Assembly (NCBI RefSeq): GCF_014696355.1
Contig: NZ_JACJQA010000027.1
Span: 215,059 to 279,058 of the forward strand
DNA: 64,000 nucleotides
Reading direction: 5' to 3'
Origin: Pseudanabaena sp. FACHB-1998
GTDB lineage: Bacteria; Cyanobacteriota; Cyanobacteriia; Pseudanabaenales; Pseudanabaenaceae
The translations under genes and the position numbers were made by a program. Under the pieces are notes generated by a model, which had not been told where the DNA came from, did no database searches, and was given only the letters and a program-made list of their open reading frames with translations. Numbering within the stretch: position 1 is the stretch's first letter; every line of letters begins with the position of its first letter. This document shows positions 49,030 to 57,840 of the stretch, piece by piece.

Positions 49030-51780
49030 ATGTCTACTCTTGTCATTGTCGAATCGCCCACAAAAGCCCGCACTATTCGGAATTTTTTGCCTTCCGATTA
49101 TCGTGTAGAGGCGTCGATGGGGCATGTGCGCGATTTGCCACAATCAGCTAGTGACATTCCTGCGGAGCTAAAGTCGCAAGAATGGGCCAAGCTGGGCGTA
49201 AATGTGGATGCAGACTTTGAGCCACTTTATATCGTGCCAGACGATAAAAAAAAGATTGTCCGTGAACTCAAGGCAGCTCTCAAAGGTGTAAAAGAATTAA
49301 TTCTGGCAACTGACGAAGACCGCGAAGGTGAAAGTATTTCTTGGCATCTATTGCAAATATTGCAGCCAAAAGTCCCCATCAAGCGGATGGTCTTCCATGA
49401 AATTACCTCAGAGGCAATTAAAGGAGCGCTGAAAAACTGTCGCCAGATTGACGATCGCCTAGTCCATGCCCAAGAAACGCGCCGCATCCTTGATCGCCTT
49501 GTCGGTTATACCCTTTCGCCTTTGCTGTGGAAAAAAATTGCTTGGGGTCTATCGGCGGGACGGGTGCAATCTGTAGCCGTGCGTCTAATCGTCAATCGCG
49601 AACGGGAGCGCCGCGCCTTTAAATCAGGTAGCTATTGGGATTTGAAAGCCAATCTCTATGCACCAAAGCAGGAATTTCCTGTGCAGCTAGTCTCCGTCGG
49701 CGGCGTGAATGTGGCGACGGGCAAGGACTTTGATGAGGCGACAGGTAAAATTGCTAAAGGTCGCAAGGTTTTGCTGCTTGATGAGGCGGCGGCGATCGCT
49801 TTGCAACAAAAGTTAAATGGCAAAGTTTGGTCAGTCAGCAACCTTGATGAGCGCCCCACCACCCGCAAGCCCTCCCCACCCTTTACCACCTCCACGATGC
49901 AACAGGAGGCTAACCGTAAATTGCGCCTGTCGGCTAGGGACTCGATGCGAGTGGCTCAGGCTCTCTATGAGCAGGGCTATATTACCTATATGCGTACTGA
50001 TTCCGTGCATCTGTCCCAACAGGCGATCTCGGCGGCGCGTCAATGTGTCACCACGATGTATGGCAGCAACTTCCTCAGCAAAGAGCCGCGCCAGTACGTC
50101 ACCAAGTCCAAGGGTGCACAGGAAGCCCACGAAGCGATCCGTCCTGCGGGGGAAACTTTCCGCACGCCACAGGAAACTGGCTTGTCGGGTCGCGAATTAG
50201 CGCTTTATGACCTGATTTGGAAGCGCACCGTTGCATCACAAATGGCGGACGCGCAATTAACGATGCTCAGCGTGCAGCTAACGGTCGAAGAGGCTCTATT
50301 CCGAGCTTCGGGTAAGCGTATTGACTTTGCAGGGTTTTTCCGCGCCTATGTGGAAGGCTCCGATGATCCCGATGCAGCCCTAGAGGAAAAGGAAATTACT
50401 TTACCTCCCCTAAAGCTGGGGGATCATCCCGTCTGCCGCGAGTTAAATACGGTGGGACATGAGACCCAACCCCCTGCGCGATATACGGAGGCGGCTCTGG
50501 TCAAAATGTTGGAAAGTGAAGGCATTGGTCGCCCCAGTACCTACGCCAGTATCATCGGCACTATTTGCGATCGCGGCTATGTGGAACTAGTGAATAATGC
50601 CTTGATCCCCAGCTTTATCGCTTTTGCCGTTACCACTTTATTAGAGGATCATTTTCCAAATTTGGTTGATCCCAGCTTCACTTCCAAAATGGAGCAAACC
50701 CTTGACGACATTTCCACGGGCAGTGTCCAATGGTTACCCTATCTCAAGAGTTTCTATTCAGGCGAAAAGGGACTGAGTGGACAGGTCAAGTCTCGCGATA
50801 GCCTCATTGATGGCGAAGCAGCCCGAACCGTCCATCTAGAAGGGCTAGATGACGATGTCAAGGTAAAGATTGGCAAGTTTGGCGCTTATATCCAAGTCGG
50901 TGAAGGCGATCGCACGGTTAATTCCTCGATACCCCAAAACCTTACGCCCGCCGATCTCGTCCCCGAAAAAATCGAACAACTGCTCAAACAAAAGCTAGAG
51001 GGACCCGATCAGGTGGGAATTCATCCTGACTCGAAGGAGCCAATCTTCATGATGATGGGGCAGTACGGTCCCTACGTGCAGTTAGGTCAGGCAACGGAGG
51101 CAGTCCCCAAACCCAAACGCGCCTCTTTGCCCAAGGGAATGCAGCCTGAGCAAGTCACCCTCGATGTGGCGGTGAAGCTCTTGGCTCTGCCCCGTACCTT
51201 GGGCGCACATCCCGACACTGGCAATCGCGTCTTTGTGAATACGGGGCGTTTTGGTCCCTATGTCTGCCATACCAAGGGCAATGGTGATAAGGACGATAAC
51301 CGATCGCTAAAATCCACGGATGATCCCTATACGATTACCTTTGAGCGAGCCTTAGACCTCCTTGCTCAGCCCAAGACCCTACGCGGAGCCGCCGCCGCTA
51401 AAGTTTTGAAATCTCTCGGTAAGCATCCCGACGATGACGAGGCGATCGAAATCCTCGATGGCAAGTACGGAGCCTATGTCAAGCATGGCAAAATAAACGT
51501 ATCCCTCACTAAGGAACAATCCGTTGATACTTTGACCGTAGCCGAGGCGATCGCCATGCTAGCGGCTAAGTCAAAGACTAGTAAGACAGGCGCGAAGCGA
51601 GGTAAATCATCGACTAGCGACAGCAAGACCACCAAGACAACGACCAAGGCAACGACTAAAAAAACTGCTACTAAAGCTGCTACCAAGTCTACGACTACTA
51701 AAACGGCGGCGAAATCGACAACCGCTAAAGCCACGACGAAGAAGACCACCACTTCCAAAACCGTAGCATCTCAAAAGTAG
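49030..51780 (+). CDS. topA: DNA topoisomerase I
   Basis: 916 residues from ATG 49030 (TTG 49018 is in frame). The TOPRIM domain has VIVESPTKARTIRNFLPSDY and the acidic ATDEDREGESISWHL. The catalytic tyrosine is Tyr320 in GYITYMRTDSVHLS. C-terminal topo repeats (GKFGAYIQVG, GQYGPYVQLG, GRFGPYVCHT, GKYGAYVKHG) replace the Cys4 zinc ribbons of the enterobacterial enzyme. A 70-residue Lys/Thr/Ala-rich tail ends the protein, probably binding DNA nonspecifically. It relaxes negative supercoils. The 190-base upstream spacer holds no gene. Confidence 0.97.
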   Translation: MSTLVIVESPTKARTIRNFLPSDYRVEASMGHVRDLPQSASDIPAELKSQEWAKLGVNVDADFEPLYIVPDDKKKIVRELKAALKGVKELILATDEDREGESISWHLLQILQPKVPIKRMVFHEITSEAIKGALKNCRQIDDRLVHAQETRRILDRLVGYTLSPLLWKKIAWGLSAGRVQSVAVRLIVNRERERRAFKSGSYWDLKANLYAPKQEFPVQLVSVGGVNVATGKDFDEATGKIAKGRKVLLLDEAAAIALQQKLNGKVWSVSNLDERPTTRKPSPPFTTSTMQQEANRKLRLSARDSMRVAQALYEQGYITYMRTDSVHLSQQAISAARQCVTTMYGSNFLSKEPRQYVTKSKGAQEAHEAIRPAGETFRTPQETGLSGRELALYDLIWKRTVASQMADAQLTMLSVQLTVEEALFRASGKRIDFAGFFRAYVEGSDDPDAALEEKEITLPPLKLGDHPVCRELNTVGHETQPPARYTEAALVKMLESEGIGRPSTYASIIGTICDRGYVELVNNALIPSFIAFAVTTLLEDHFPNLVDPSFTSKMEQTLDDISTGSVQWLPYLKSFYSGEKGLSGQVKSRDSLIDGEAARTVHLEGLDDDVKVKIGKFGAYIQVGEGDRTVNSSIPQNLTPADLVPEKIEQLLKQKLEGPDQVGIHPDSKEPIFMMMGQYGPYVQLGQATEAVPKPKRASLPKGMQPEQVTLDVAVKLLALPRTLGAHPDTGNRVFVNTGRFGPYVCHTKGNGDKDDNRSLKSTDDPYTITFERALDLLAQPKTLRGAAAAKVLKSLGKHPDDDEAIEILDGKYGAYVKHGKINVSLTKEQSVDTLTVAEAIAMLAAKSKTSKTGAKRGKSSTSDSKTTKTTTKATTKKTATKAATKSTTTKTAAKSTTAKATTKKTTTSKTVASQK

Positions 51781-51800
51781 TCTCAATTTCAGCTAATAAT

Positions 51801-51832
51801 TAAGAGTTGTGCGGCTTGCCGCACAACTCTTA
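51801..51832 (+). terminator. topA terminator
   Basis: TAAGAGTTGTGCGG and CCGCACAACTCTTA around CTTG, 20 bases after the topA stop. Confidence 0.7.
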
Positions 51833-51857
51833 CAGCAATTCCCGATTCAACGAACCA

Positions 51858-51908
51858 CAAGAGATTTTTTGAAAGTGTTGCGAAGCAACACTTTCAAAAA
51901 ATCTCTTG
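51858..51908. repeat. Perfect 24-bp hairpin plus GCGCAAAGCGCTGTAA tag
   Basis: 24-base arms around GAA, followed at about 51921 by the tag GCGCAAAGCGCTGTAA. Same composite structure as 13089-13171. Confidence 0.65.
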
Positions 51909-51990
51909 GTTTGGGTTTAAGCGCAAAGCGCTGTAATTATGGGCAAAGCTTAAACCTAAGACGAATAAATAAAAATGAGTTGTTCTGAGT

Positions 51991-53619
51991 ATGTTACGGC
52001 TAACTGAAATTAAACTTCCACTTGATCATCCTGATGATGCTCTCAAATTGGCAATTCTCAAGAAACTCCAAATTGAACCCGCAGAACTGATTAGCTATTC
52101 CATTTTTAAGCGTAGTCACGATGCCCGTAGAAAAGGAGAGATTGCCTTTGTTTATATTCTCGATGTCGAAACTACTCAAGAACAGAAACTACGCGATCGC
52201 TTTAGCAAAGATCCCCATGTCATGCTCACACCCGACATGAGCTATCGCTATGTTGCCAAAGCACCCGAGGATTTTAGCGATCGCCTTGCCAACAATTCCG
52301 CCCAGCGTCCTATCGTGATTGGCATGGGGCCCGCAGGGATGTTTGCAGGGCTAATGTTAGCGCAGATGGGCTTTCGTCCCTTAATTTTGGAACGCGGTAA
52401 ACCAGTGCGCGATCGCACTGTAGACACTTTCAACTTCTGGAAAAAAAGAGCCGCCTTTAATCCAGAATCTAACGCTCAATTTGGCGAAGGTGGGGCTGGT
52501 ACTTTTTCCGATGGAAAGCTGTATAGCCAAGTCAAAGATCCCCAACACTATGGGCGGAAAGTGCTTACGGAGTTTGTGAATGCGGGAGCCTCGCCTGAAA
52601 TTTTTTATATTAATAAACCGCATATTGGCACATTTAAGCTAGTGGGCATTGTCCAGAACTTTCGAGCAAGAATTGAAGCCCTTGGTGGCGAAATTCGCTT
52701 TCAAAGTCGCGTAGAAGATATTGATATTCATGAAGGCAAAGTCAGGGGATTAACCCTTGCTAATGGCGAATATATTGCCAGCAATCACATCGTCCTCGCC
52801 GTTGGACATAGCGCCCGTGACACCTTCCAAATGCTCTACGATCGCGGTGTCTATATCGAAGCAAAGCCCTTTTCCATTGGCTTTAGGATTGAACATCCTC
52901 AAACATTAATCGATCGCGCTAGATTTGGTGATTATGCAGGGCATAAGTTATTGGGAGCCGCCGATTATAAGCTAGTTCACCATTGCCAAAATGGACGTTC
53001 CGTTTATAGCTTCTGTATGTGTCCGGGGGGATTAGTGGTGGCGGCGACTTCTGAAGAAAGAAGGGTGGTAACTAATGGCATGAGTCAATATTCGCGCAAT
53101 GAAAGGAATGCGAATAGCGGCATTGTTGTGGGGATTACTCCTGAAATTGATTATCCAGAACATCCCCTTGCAGGGCTTGATTTGCAGCGTCGTTTAGAAT
53201 CTCGCGCCTTTGAATTGGGGGGAGGTACTTACGAAGCTCCCGCCCAATTAGTTGGTGATTTTCTGGCGAATCGACCTTCCCAAAACTTAGGAAAAGTCCA
53301 TCCTTCTTATACTCCGGGGGTGCATTTGGGCGATCTTAGCTCTAGTTTGCCTGACTATGCGATCGCCGCTATTCGCGAAGCAATTCCTGCTTTTAATAGA
53401 CAGATCAAAGGTTTTGCGATGGATGAGGCGATGCTAACGGGCGTGGAAACGCGCACTTCTTCGCCGATTAGAATTAAGCGCAATGATAAATACCAAAGTC
53501 TCAACATCGAAGGTTTATTCCCTGCGGGAGAGGGGGCGGGCTATGCTGGCGGCATTTTATCGGCAGGAATTGATGGAGTTAAGGTAGCAGAGGCAGTTGC
53601 TTTGAGTTTACTTAGCTAG
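51991..53619 (+). CDS. FAD-dependent protein of the COG2509 type
   Basis: 542 residues. After an N-terminal domain of about 100 residues (small alpha/beta, SYSIFKRSHDARRKGEI), the FAD Rossmann motif is RPIVIGMGPAGMFAGLMLAQ. AQFGEGGAGTFSDGKLYSQV is the family signature, and the C-terminal FAD contact is EGLFPAGEGAGYAGGILSAG. Members are annotated only as uncharacterised FAD-dependent dehydrogenases, and the substrate is unknown. It stands alone after the hairpin pair at 51801-51908; the next gene begins about 95 bases later. Confidence 0.85.
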   Translation: MLRLTEIKLPLDHPDDALKLAILKKLQIEPAELISYSIFKRSHDARRKGEIAFVYILDVETTQEQKLRDRFSKDPHVMLTPDMSYRYVAKAPEDFSDRLANNSAQRPIVIGMGPAGMFAGLMLAQMGFRPLILERGKPVRDRTVDTFNFWKKRAAFNPESNAQFGEGGAGTFSDGKLYSQVKDPQHYGRKVLTEFVNAGASPEIFYINKPHIGTFKLVGIVQNFRARIEALGGEIRFQSRVEDIDIHEGKVRGLTLANGEYIASNHIVLAVGHSARDTFQMLYDRGVYIEAKPFSIGFRIEHPQTLIDRARFGDYAGHKLLGAADYKLVHHCQNGRSVYSFCMCPGGLVVAATSEERRVVTNGMSQYSRNERNANSGIVVGITPEIDYPEHPLAGLDLQRRLESRAFELGGGTYEAPAQLVGDFLANRPSQNLGKVHPSYTPGVHLGDLSSSLPDYAIAAIREAIPAFNRQIKGFAMDEAMLTGVETRTSSPIRIKRNDKYQSLNIEGLFPAGEGAGYAGGILSAGIDGVKVAEAVALSLLS

Positions 53620-53713
53620 CCCAAATTGGGTAAGCCCTAAATTAGGGTGATTGAGATAAACTGATGCATAGCCGCGTGAAGCTTAAAAATTTACAAAAAA
53701 AATATTGTCACTA

Positions 53714-55486
53714 ATGTCTAATGTCCATCCCTTTATCCGCCTAACTCGATATGCCCGTAATTATCGCTCTCAGATTTGGACGGCTACTACCTGCTCAATT
53801 CTCAATAAATTCTTTGACCTTGCGCCGCCAGTACTGATCGGTGCAGCGATCGACCTTGTACTCCAAAAAGAGAACTTTTGGGCTAATCCCTTGGGAGTGC
53901 AGGGATTACCAGCGCAGTTATTTGTTTTATCAGCGATCAGTGGCGTGATTTGGGGATTGGAATCCATTTTTGAATATGCCTATGCGCTGCAATGGCGCAA
54001 CCTCGCCCAGACTGTACAGCATGACTTGCGCCTTGACACCTATCAACATTTGCAAGAATTAGAACTTGCTTTTTTTGAAGAGCGCAGTTCGGGCGGATTG
54101 ATGTCGATTTTGAGTGATGATGTTAATCAATTGGAACGCTTTTTGGATGGGGGAGCCAATGAAGTAATTCAGGTAACGGCAACGGTTCTATTAATCGGTG
54201 GAGCTTTCTTTGCAATTACGCCAAATGTGGCTTGGTTAGCCCTATCGCCGATGCCCTTTATTTTGTGGGGTTCTGTTTGGTTTCAAAAATTTCTCGCGCC
54301 TCGCTATGCGGAAGTACGCGAGAAAGTGGGTTTACTCAATGGTCAACTCTCCAATAATATCGGCGGAATTACCACCATTAAGGCTTTTGTGACGGAAGAT
54401 TATGAGAGAAAGCGCATTGAAAAAGAAAGTAATCGCTATCGCCAAAGTAATCGCCATGCGATCGCCTATAGTGCTGCCTTCGTTCCGTTAATTCGGATTT
54501 TGATTTTTATCGGTTTTATTGCGATTTTGTATTACGGAGGATTGGAAGTGCAAGCCCAAAGGCTATCCGTTGGCAACTATTCCGTCATGGTCTATTTAAT
54601 TCAGCGCTTGCTCTGGCCCCTGACCCGCTTGGGAGAAACCCTCGATCAATACCAAAGGGCGATGGCTTCCACTAATCGCATTCTCGATTTATTGGATACC
54701 CCGATCGCTATTCATTCAGGTTCCAAAGTTCTGCCAGCATCGGCACAGGGAGAAATCCAACTAAAAGCCGTAACCTTTGGTTATAACCTTAAATTTCCGA
54801 TTGTCGAAAATCTTTCCTTAGAAATTGCTGCTAATAAGACTACGGCGATCGTAGGCGCGACGGGTTCAGGAAAAAGCACTTTAGTTAAGCTTCTATTGCG
54901 ATTGTATGAAATTCAGTCAGGAAATATTTTTCTAGATGGCATTGAGATTCGGGATTTAGAATTGCGATCGCTACGTTCGGTAATTGGTTGGGTAAGTCAG
55001 GATGTTTTCCTATTTCATGGCTCCGTATTAGAAAATATTGCCTACGGCTCCTTTGATGCTACTGCCGAGCAAATCGTGGAAGCCGCCCAAATCGCCGAAG
55101 CCCATGAATTCATTCAATCTCTTCCTGATGGCTACGATACGATTGTGGGTGAGCGGGGTCAAAAGTTGTCTGGTGGTCAAAGACAAAGGATTGCGATCGC
55201 CCGTGCGGTGTTGCGGAATCCGCCAATTTTGATTCTTGATGAGGCAACTTCCGCAGTGGATAATGAGACAGAAGCCGCGATTCAAAAATCCCTCGAGCGC
55301 ATTACGAAAAATCGCACCACGATCGCGATCGCCCATCGACTTTCCACCATTCGCAATGCTGATCGCATTTATGTCATGGAAAGTGGCAAAGTCGTAGAGA
55401 CAGGTAACCATGATCAATTAGTAGCCCTAAACGGAATTTATACAGGACTCTGGAATCTGCAAACAGGTCAAACTCACGAGACTTAG
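53714..55486 (+). CDS. ABC exporter, fused membrane and ATPase domains
   Basis: 590 residues from ATG 53714 (TTG 53705 is in frame). An N-terminal six-helix exporter domain (to about 320) is followed by an ATP-binding domain: Walker A GATGSGKST with Lys387, signature LSGGQRQRIAIARA, Walker B ILILDEATSAVD and H-loop IAHRLST are all intact. It is a half-transporter of the MsbA/LmrA kind and should work as a dimer; lipid, peptide or drug export are all possible. A short hairpin with a GAG loop follows. Confidence 0.92.
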   Translation: MSNVHPFIRLTRYARNYRSQIWTATTCSILNKFFDLAPPVLIGAAIDLVLQKENFWANPLGVQGLPAQLFVLSAISGVIWGLESIFEYAYALQWRNLAQTVQHDLRLDTYQHLQELELAFFEERSSGGLMSILSDDVNQLERFLDGGANEVIQVTATVLLIGGAFFAITPNVAWLALSPMPFILWGSVWFQKFLAPRYAEVREKVGLLNGQLSNNIGGITTIKAFVTEDYERKRIEKESNRYRQSNRHAIAYSAAFVPLIRILIFIGFIAILYYGGLEVQAQRLSVGNYSVMVYLIQRLLWPLTRLGETLDQYQRAMASTNRILDLLDTPIAIHSGSKVLPASAQGEIQLKAVTFGYNLKFPIVENLSLEIAANKTTAIVGATGSGKSTLVKLLLRLYEIQSGNIFLDGIEIRDLELRSLRSVIGWVSQDVFLFHGSVLENIAYGSFDATAEQIVEAAQIAEAHEFIQSLPDGYDTIVGERGQKLSGGQRQRIAIARAVLRNPPILILDEATSAVDNETEAAIQKSLERITKNRTTIAIAHRLSTIRNADRIYVMESGKVVETGNHDQLVALNGIYTGLWNLQTGQTHET

Positions 55487-55490
55487 GATT

Positions 55491-55523
55491 TTCAAAAAGT
55501 GTTGCGAGGCAACACTTTTTGAA
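55491..55523 (+). terminator. Hairpin after the ABC exporter, loop GAG
   Basis: TTCAAAAAGTGTTGC and GCAACACTTTTTGAA around GAG, five bases after the stop. The tag CGCAAAGCGCTGTA follows at about 55565. Confidence 0.7.
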
Positions 55524-55537
55524 GATCTCTGGGGGGC

Positions 55538-55750
55538 TTGCTTAGCAAGGTTTCTAATTCTCATCGCAAAGCGCTGTATAATGAAAATGTCATCTACACG
55601 CCTAACGCCGTGCCTTTCTTTCGTCAGTACATCGCCCCAATTATCATTTTTGCAATCTTTTTATTCACACTTGTTCTAGTTAGCTCCCGTGCTTTCCTGC
55701 CAAGCGATATGGTTGCACCTGCACCGATTGGTGTATTTTTTATCTCCTAG
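55538..55750 (+). CDS. Small single-pass membrane protein before pyrB, start uncertain
   Basis: The frame runs from TTG 55538, but its first 14 or so codons come from a dispersed repeat. GTG 55610 is a more credible start, giving 46 residues (PFFRQYIAPIIIFAIFLFTL then VLVSSRAFLPSD). One transmembrane helix and a Pro/Ala-rich tail are visible. It stops 12 bases before pyrB and is probably cotranscribed. Function unknown; it may be a leader rather than a functional protein. Confidence 0.5.
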   Translation: MLSKVSNSHRKALYNENVIYTPNAVPFFRQYIAPIIIFAIFLFTLVLVSSRAFLPSDMVAPAPIGVFFIS

Positions 55751-55762
55751 CACCAAAGCCCC

Positions 55763-56731
55763 ATGACTGAAATTACTTGGCAGCGCAAGCATGTCATCTC
55801 GCTTGCGGACTTTACGCCAAACGATTATGAAACGGTCGTCCAGACTGCCGTTAGCTTTTTAGAAGTTCTATCTCGCCGCAACAAAAAAGTCCCAACCTTG
55901 CAGAGCAAAGTTGTCGCTAATTTGTTTTTTGAATCTTCGACCCGTACTCGCAATAGTTTTGAGCTTGCCGCCAAGCGTTTATCGGCGGATACGCTCAATT
56001 TTGCTCCCGGCACTTCTTCTCTTTCCAAAGGCGAAACCATTCTCGATACGGCGAGAACCTTTTTGGCAATGGGAACAGACATTATGGTGATTCGCCATCA
56101 ATCGGCAGGTGTGCCTCTGGCGATCGCCAAAGATATGGATGCCCTCAGTGGTAAAGTCGCGATTCTCAATGCTGGCGATGGCAAGCATGAGCATCCCTCC
56201 CAAGCCCTGCTAGACCTGTTAACGCTTTGTATGCATCTCAATCCTAAAGCCCCTGCGGCGAAGGATCTGAAGGGCAAAAAAATTGCGATCGTGGGTGATA
56301 TTTTGCATTCCCGTGTAGCGCGATCGAATCTTTGGAGTTTATTAACCAATGGTGCAGAAGTTCATCTTGCGGCTCCCCCCACATTGCTACCACCAGAATT
56401 TGCTGAATATGGTGCAAAAATCCATTATTCCCTCGAACCCGCCCTTGAGGATGCCGATTTTGTGATGACCTTGCGTTTGCAAATGGAAAGGATGGGACAA
56501 TTTTTAATCCCTAGTTTGCGCGAATATCATGCCAAGTATGGAATTACGCGCGATCGCCTTGCTAAATGCGCGCCCAATGTCCAAGTTTTGCATCCCGGCC
56601 CCGTTAATCGTGGTGTCGAAATTAGCTCTGATTTAATGGATGATCCACGGCTAAGCTTGATTGACAAACAGGTAACTAATGGGGTTGCCATTAGGATGAG
56701 TTTGCTTTATTTATTAGGAACAGCAATTTAA
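55763..56731 (+). CDS. pyrB: Aspartate carbamoyltransferase, catalytic chain
   Basis: 322 residues. The carbamoyl-phosphate site is [15 protein letters not shown] (Ser59-Arg63), the second is the [16 protein letters not shown] motif, and the aspartate-binding end is [12 protein letters not shown]. It condenses carbamoyl phosphate and aspartate in the second committed step of pyrimidine synthesis. No pyrI regulatory gene follows, as is usual in cyanobacteria. Directly downstream of the small membrane-protein frame. Confidence 0.97.
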   Translation: MTEITWQRKHVISLADFTPNDYETVVQTAVSFLEVLSRRNKKVPTLQSKVVANLFFESSTRTRNSFELAAKRLSADTLNFAPGTSSLSKGETILDTARTFLAMGTDIMVIRHQSAGVPLAIAKDMDALSGKVAILNAGDGKHEHPSQALLDLLTLCMHLNPKAPAAKDLKGKKIAIVGDILHSRVARSNLWSLLTNGAEVHLAAPPTLLPPEFAEYGAKIHYSLEPALEDADFVMTLRLQMERMGQFLIPSLREYHAKYGITRDRLAKCAPNVQVLHPGPVNRGVEISSDLMDDPRLSLIDKQVTNGVAIRMSLLYLLGTAI

Positions 56732-56742
56732 GTCTGAAACCA

Positions 56743-56791
56743 AAGAAATTTTTTAAATGAGTTGCAAAGCAACTCATTTAAAAAATTTCTT
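56743..56791. terminator. Perfect 23-bp hairpin, loop AAA, between convergent genes
   Basis: 23-base arms around AAA (core GAGTTGCAAAGCAACTC), 11 bases after pyrB and 9 bases past the prohibitin stop. Confidence 0.8.
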
Positions 56792-56800
56792 GATTTGTTT

Positions 56801-57712
56801 TTAGTTAGCTGGCGCGACTGCTTTAGCCGCATCGCGATCTAGCGGCAGAATCAAGGGGGTATTTTGACCACTGCCCAAAATTACGATTTTGGAATTAGGC
56901 GATAGAGATAACTTCTCGGTTGCCTCGATCGCCCGTAATTGTAAAACCGCAGGAGTTAAACCCTCCGCTAATATCTTCTGGGCATCAGCCGCACCTTTTG
57001 CCTCAATCCGCTTGCGCTCCGCTTCTTGAGTTTCTTTCTCAAGCACAAATTTCATTTGGAGATTTTCTTGCTCAGACTTTAATCTTTGCTGAATTGCCGC
57101 CTGCAAAGTCTCAGGTACTTTCACATTCCGCAACAGAGCTTCATCGACAATAAAGCCAAGGGGCGCAAGTTGCGATCGAAGCTTGTCGGCAAGCTTGAGG
57201 CTAATCTCTTCGCGCTTGGTGGCATACACAGCTTCCGCAGGATAGCCCGCCACAATTTCCCGTGAGATTGAGCGAAATCTAGAGATGACGATTTCTCTTT
57301 CTTCTAGCCCGATATTGGTATAGACACTCGCTGCCTTAGCAGGATCGAGGCGATACTGAACGCTAATATCTATGCCTAGTGCTAAGCCTTCTTTAGATGT
57401 AGCCGCAATTTCTTCTTTAACATCACGTAGTCGAGTTGAGAACTGGATTACATCCGCAAATGGATTAATACCATGAATTCCCGCAGGTAAAGTTCGCTCG
57501 CTGACTTTACCCTGAAAATCTTCTACGCCCACACTCCCCGCAGGAATTACTACTAATAAGCGACTAATTGCATTAAGGGACGCAACTAAGGCAATTAGTC
57601 CTGCGATCGCTTTGATGGTTATTTGAGCGATACGATTATCAACAAGGCGGTTACTGTTAAAAAATACCAATATCGAGACTAATGAAGCGATCGTCGAAAC
57701 GATAAACGACAT
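56801..57712 (-). CDS. Prohibitin-type SPFH/Band 7 membrane protein
   Basis: 303 residues. Two hydrophobic stretches in the first 60 residues anchor it. The SPFH core runs from VVIPAGSVGVEDFQGKVSER through ISREIVAGYPAEAVYATKRE to LGFIVDEALLRNVKVPE. A coiled-coil with QEAERKRIEAKGAADAQKIL follows. The order matches the Phb-like prohibitins of cyanobacteria, which form ring oligomers in the plasma or thylakoid membrane. The exact role is unsettled. Confidence 0.9.
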   Translation of the reverse strand: MSFIVSTIASLVSILVFFNSNRLVDNRIAQITIKAIAGLIALVASLNAISRLLVVIPAGSVGVEDFQGKVSERTLPAGIHGINPFADVIQFSTRLRDVKEEIAATSKEGLALGIDISVQYRLDPAKAASVYTNIGLEEREIVISRFRSISREIVAGYPAEAVYATKREEISLKLADKLRSQLAPLGFIVDEALLRNVKVPETLQAAIQQRLKSEQENLQMKFVLEKETQEAERKRIEAKGAADAQKILAEGLTPAVLQLRAIEATEKLSLSPNSKIVILGSGQNTPLILPLDRDAAKAVAPAN

Positions 57713-57805
57713 TCTATGTATTTCCTGTAATTAAACCTTAATTATTACTAAAGTTTACTGCATAAAAGTTAAGCTGTGTTTAAACCGAAATTACAATAAG
57801 CTACC

Positions 57806-57840
57806 AAAATCAAGGTGTCGCTTTGCGACACCTTGATTTT
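57806..57840 (-). terminator. Terminator of the amino-acid-binding lipoprotein gene
   Basis: 16-base perfect arms around TTT, touching the stop codon. On the minus strand the loop is AAA. Confidence 0.75.

Noticed and set aside
51474..51758. 94-residue Val/Leu-rich frame antisense to the topA tail
   Set aside because: Its composition is the mirror of the Lys/Thr repeat tail of TopA, with no start signal.
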